From: Ischnura elegans
Taxonomy: Eukaryota; Arthropoda; Insecta; Odonata; Coenagrionidae
Assembly: GCF_921293095.1 (NCBI RefSeq)
Contig: NC_060249.1
Coordinates: forward strand, 88,534,839-88,598,838
Direction: 5' to 3'
Length of the DNA stretch: 64,000 nucleotides
Shown here: positions 50,501 to 56,500 of the stretch, one piece after another
Layout: each line of letters begins with the position of its first letter
How positions within the stretch are numbered: position 1 is the first letter of the stretch
The notes under the pieces: model-generated
Databases searched by the model: none
What the model was told of the DNA's origin: nothing
Seen by the model: the letters and a program-made list of their open reading frames with translations, nothing else
Translations under genes and position numbers: made by a program

Positions 50501-53500
50501 GGTTTATCAATTCATTGCAAGGGCCACATGGATAAGTACATTAAAATGTTAAGTTAAAACCTCGGTAGCAATTTCTGGGTGCAGCAATATTGAATGTATG
50601 TTTTCAAAGCTGCCATAATATTGCTGCAATGTGCATGCAATAAGCTAAGGACAAGCAAACTTAATCAGATATGCTGATTGTTTTTGGAATCATGATCAAA
50701 TATTTTATATATGATACATTTCCATCCAGAAATACTGAAAATTGGGTGTATCTGCCTGGTGAAACGTGTCTTTAATAAGTGCATTTTTGCCATGTCGACG
50801 ATTGTACAGCATATTCAAAATGACAATGCCATGGCTTGCCTAGCCTTTTAATCAAAATTTATTTTCCAAATAATGGCACACTGCATCATACAGAAATATG
50901 TATTTGTTGCACTTTTATGCCATAGCCATTAAAGCAATAATGGTTTTCCGCCAAGTTAATCCTAAAATGGTATTACAGTAAACTCTCAATGCTACGAAGT
51001 TCACGGGAATCAAAAAATGTGAGGTTATTAGTAACAAGCTTCGTAGGATCGTTTCTTTTTGGAACCATTGCCAGAAAAATATACTATGCCAAAATTCCTT
51101 GTCTCTTCAATCTCCCATACTTATGGTCACGCTTCGGAATAGCTTCAGAGTCATGTATATGATCGCGATTATTATGAACAAATACAGTAAATCCTTGATG
51201 CATGAACAAGATGCGTTCCGAGACTTCGTGCCTGTTAACCTATGCAAGGCATCAAAAAGTATGCTTATCCTGCAGATTGCAATGCTGCATTATAATTTTC
51301 CGTAAACCCATGATTGAGACGAACTGATCTGTGCGTGCGACGCAGCTGAGCCGAAATAAATTTGCTGTCTGTGGGAAGGGAGAATGGGCAAAACACTGAA
51401 CATTTTGCTGACTTCACTACGGATTAATTAAAACTTTGTTCACAATATGCCCTTAATGCGAGTTCCACTACTCCACACCGCGTCGCATTGCACCAAATTT
51501 GAAATTTTGGGCACTTGAATTTTTTAAATGTTCGTATCTCTGGAAGGCGAATGTTCGTTAGAAGAGGACTTATCATATGGCCTATTTATGAGTGGGTCAC
51601 CATGATTCCATAGGAATGAAGCTTATTATGTGATGTTGTGTGGATACTGAAGTATCTCCTACTGAAGAAAGAACCACAATTGATGCTCTTGGGCACAATG
51701 CGCGAGGAAAACGTAAATGTTGTGCAATGACGTAGTGTAGTGTATATCTACGTAAATGCCGTTGCTTACGCATGGAACTTCATAGTAAAGTTCATTTTAT
51801 AACCGCCGGTACCGGAACTGAGGTTCGTAATTTCGTGTTAACGACTCTTTTTACTGTAGAGTGGATTAGCCTTTTTATCAGGACCAACGATTTTCTTTGT
51901 AAAAACAAGAACTTAATAATAATGTTGTTCATAGTAATGAGAGTAACATCTTAAATGTGTTTTTAGTAAAATACTTGGCATGAGTTGGTTTAGTTCATTG
52001 GTTTTAAGTTTCACTGATTCTTTCACTGAGAACCAGAGTCAGAGCAATGCCAAAAAAATTGTTAGTGAAAACATTTATGCAAAAAACAGTTTTAAAACTA
52101 TATTTGTGCATAAGTGACACTACGCACTTTAATTAGAGTAATTTGAAGGTGACTCAATCTTTGTGAGGTAACTCAATTATTTTTTGTAGTTTTCACAATA
52201 CCCTGAGAGCAATCATGAATAGCTTTTGAAATGTAACCAATGAAAATGATATATGTACTTGATACTGTCGGTCTAGCTATACACTCTTTTTTTCTTTTGG
52301 CATTCATTGTATGTATCACTTGAACTGGAACTTAGATCAACTACTTAACAGGAATATGAACTGACGAAAAGTGGAACTGAGTAATACTTAAAAGCTTACA
52401 TACCCCCTATTTTACTTAATTTACCAAATTTGCTATGTTGGCAGAATTGTTTTTCTCCTTCAGATAACCTCTCCATTGGTAATTTATTTTCAGTTGCTAA
52501 TGAGAACTATGAAGAAGGACTCATCGCACTTAATGAAGCCCTTAAAGATGTTAGTTTAGTGAATATCAATAGGCGTGTGTTGTTTAAACTGAAGAATGAA
52601 GTGGAGAAAACTGGGAAATCATTTCCTCACACCATTCCAAAGCAGGTTGGTATGACTTATTTAAATTTTTTTTCCATTCCAGCTTTAGTTAAACATGCTA
52701 AGACAATTTGCTGCTAATTTTTGCTGTTAGTGCCTCTGTAAGCCTCAGTAGGCCTTAAAGTTATTTACACTATTGAATACAGTAAAACCTCTTTACATCG
52801 TAATGGAGGGGACCAAAATTTGAGCAATTTGATGTATGGAGGTTCACTATAGAGAGGTTTCAGTGATAGGCACCATTTTTTCATATCCTTTGGAAATGAA
52901 AGGCACTACTGTCTTTTATACCATTATATTTATGTGTTTAAACAAGCATGCATACATCAGTGAACATATATTTACTATTTAAAAATTTCAGAAAGCGAGT
53001 GCTATCGCATGATTTTTACTAAGATTCGGGAGAAAATTATGTGATCTTTCTCAATTCAACAGTCACTTAAAATGGTTAGGATAGTTGGATATCTTTTTCT
53101 TATTTACTCTTTGGAACTCATATGGAACAAAATGGCCACAACTAATGGTTAACGTGAAAATTACAGCATATTAAAGGTATATAAGAAAAAAAAGAGTGAA
53201 ACATTCATTGCTGAAAATGTCATTCGATGTAGGTAATCGCGGCTGCATTAATGGCCTCTTGTTGTCTCGGTACGATTTGCAGAGATAGTTATGCCGTCTC
53301 GGGGGTATCTCCTTGGCATGATAAGTGGAGGTTTTACGATATAAAGAGGTTCACTACATAGAGGTTTGCCTATAAATTTACATGTAAATCAGACGGGACC
53401 GTAGGGGTGGTATGATGTATGGAGGTTTATGATATAAAGAGGTTCACTACATAGAGGTTTTACTGTATATGGGATAGTATGATGTATGAGTCCAGATTGT

Positions 53501-56500
53501 GATTTTGATGCGAAAACTGCATTATATGTGGCCTACTTTCATGGCCACTTAAGTTTATTGGAGAAGTAGGTTTCCTATTCTTCAGCGGAGAGACAATGTT
53601 ATTGGGATCAAAGAAAATTGTATGTTTGAGTGAATATTTCCTATGGATGGAATTACATCACAGTCATACTTTATAGATTCTAGGGATGGGCGATCTATCA
53701 TTCCCACATTGATTGTTTTCCTGCATTTATCATTTGCCTTTCCTGGTCCCAAATAAAGTTCCATACAGACAATGTAATTTTTTCCCACATCAACTGTGCT
53801 TCTGAGTATCATTTTCCTGTATCCATTTTTTGACAAAAATGAAATCTAGTCATACAAGTGAGATATGGATAGAATTAATATAACACAATACCCTAGCAAG
53901 TGAGATATGCTGAGTGGCACTCTATAGAAACTTGATTTTATCGCAGTGGAACTTCTTGGCAGTTGATTCAGCATATCTCACTTGTTAGAGTCACTGGCTA
54001 AGGGCTATCTTCTCAGGATATTTTGTTACTCCCTACAAGCCTTCAAATTCATCTGCTTATCTGCAACTATTTGAAAATGAGTTTCCTTCTCTTTAAGACT
54101 AAAACTTTAGCAGCACAATAGTCGCACTTTACCCGTGGCTCAGCATACATGCTGGTGTCAGTTCCAAACTTCACCTCTTATGAGTGGTTCTGTACTTTCC
54201 AGTATGTGTTGACCTCAAACCAGTGAGTGTCTCACTTCAGCATAATAAGGTCAAAGGAAGAAAATCACTGTGTTGATGACTTTAGCGATGTTAAGCTACT
54301 TTAATTGTGCTGTTTTTTTTTCTCTCTTGGGATAAAAAACAGGAGATAATATGAACTACTGCAGTTTGAAATAGACTTTGTATATGTTATCAGAAAAGAA
54401 AGGCATTTTCTTTTAACAAGAAATTGTTACGTCGTGCCCATCATATTCTTCAGGGAGGTGTCTTTTTTTTAACTAGTCTGCCAATAATCCTTTTTCAGAA
54501 TTTGCTGCCTCCTTGTTTTTGTCTTTTTGGCAAGGAAGGATTTTCAAAAACTTGTTCATATATTTCATATCCATATACTGAATCTATCTAAGGTCATTAT
54601 GAATCGATCAAATGAGTTTACCAGTTATCTTTCGGTATTAATTTTTTATCGTTTGCTGGTATTTTTTAGAGATGGGTCGAATAGCAGATTTCTCGAATTC
54701 GAATATCGAATTCGAATATTAAATCATTGCTCGAATATTCGAATACCTCGAATACTAAATGATGAATGCTGGAATGTTTGACTCGGTTGCCTATGCAGCA
54801 GGCAACACAAGATTTTGGGGAGTAATTTTGATTTCCTTGAAAGGATTCAAACAGGAATTTAGCTGATTAATGAATATTTTAATTTTATGGAAACAATTAG
54901 GCATATAATGAATTCAACTAACATCGCTCTACCCCCACTCCTGCTGCCAAGTGCTAGCTGACAATCTGAGGCATTTTGCAAAATACAAGCTCTTTTCCAC
55001 CGGATTTTCTTCAATTATTTTCAGTCCATCTTTGGGAGTTCTCACGAGATAAGAAGATAAATTGGAATTGCTATCAGGGAGAAACCAAATATCCTGAGAA
55101 AATATCCCTTCGTCTGGGACTGTAACAATAAAGATTTATAGCACCACTCATAAATTGTAACTTGATATATGTTTTCGAAAAAAAATACCGCATCAACTTC
55201 CGAGAAGCTCAGTTGCGAGGATATCGAGTTTCGCCAGAATGCTAAGTCTCCGTCGTATTTTGACATCTATTTCTTTTCGTAAAATGCTTAAATAAACTCA
55301 GAAATACGTCGTGTTTGGTCTTATTCTTTTTGAAATTACGCGCACATTACTAATATTTCAATTCAATAAAGGTGTAACATCAATCGACGAAAGTCATTCT
55401 TAGACACCTTTTGTGCTAATAGATGACTCATGCAGCGGTTGACCCCCACAGAAATGGGGAACTTCGAAGCTGGTAGGAAAAAAAAGGTCAGTGGGGGAGA
55501 AAAGGGAGGGCCCGAAACACGTTTCTATTGTTCTCGTGTAACTTGGTATTTTTTCGAAGCTAAGGTCTTCGTAATGCGATCCCTGGGAGAAGAAGAAAGC
55601 GTCAGAGTGGGTGAGGCGAGTGCTGAATGGAGGGGGATAGCGAATCGTGGGAAATGCCCTAAGGTTGCTATCCCACGGCACTGAGGTTCTCCTGGTGGGG
55701 GGAATCGGGGATTTTCGGATTTTTTCACCCGACCATTTTCGGTTCCCCTCGTCGAACTCTTTTCGCTAAAATCCACGAATTTGATGTAATTCGTCAACTT
55801 GCGTAAAACGGCGCTGCGAGCACTAAATGACTACAGTTCTCTACATTTTTCCGAGTCAACTACCAACGACGTGCGTGCGACAGTGTATGACGCGAAATTC
55901 AAAGTATTCGAGGTATTCGAGGCGGTACTTTTCGCATAACTATTCGAAACCTCGAATATCGAATACTTTCTAGTATTCGAGTATTCGCGGATACTATTCG
56001 CACATCTCTAGTATTTTTTAATGTGAAGAAATTAAGAGTTATGTAAAAAATTAATTACGGCGGTGAAGACTTACTCTACATAGTGTCCACTGAGGAAACT
56101 TCTAGAATCGCTCACAATTGTGGATTTCTCAAGTAAATTCCTGTTCTTTCACCATGTATTGTTGAAAAAAAAGCAAAATAACTGTCAAAATCCACATTCC
56201 AACGGATATAGTTTTTTACAAGTTCATTTATATGATAATATCAAAGTCGTTGTTCTAAAATGTTATTCTTCTTTTTGCCAAAAATATATTTGCCTTCCAT
56301 TCAGAAAAATACCTTAGTTTTAAGGCGGCTTACAAATGCTTCATTATAACTTTTCTGGCAAATGCATGAGCAGAAGGAGGAAAGATGGAGAAAATTGCGT
56401 TTAAAATATTGAAATGCAGTTTTTCCTCTCAATAGATGGCCTTTTCAAACTTTCACTCATTTGTTTTTTGTCAACCATCCCCTTTAAAAATGATAGATTA

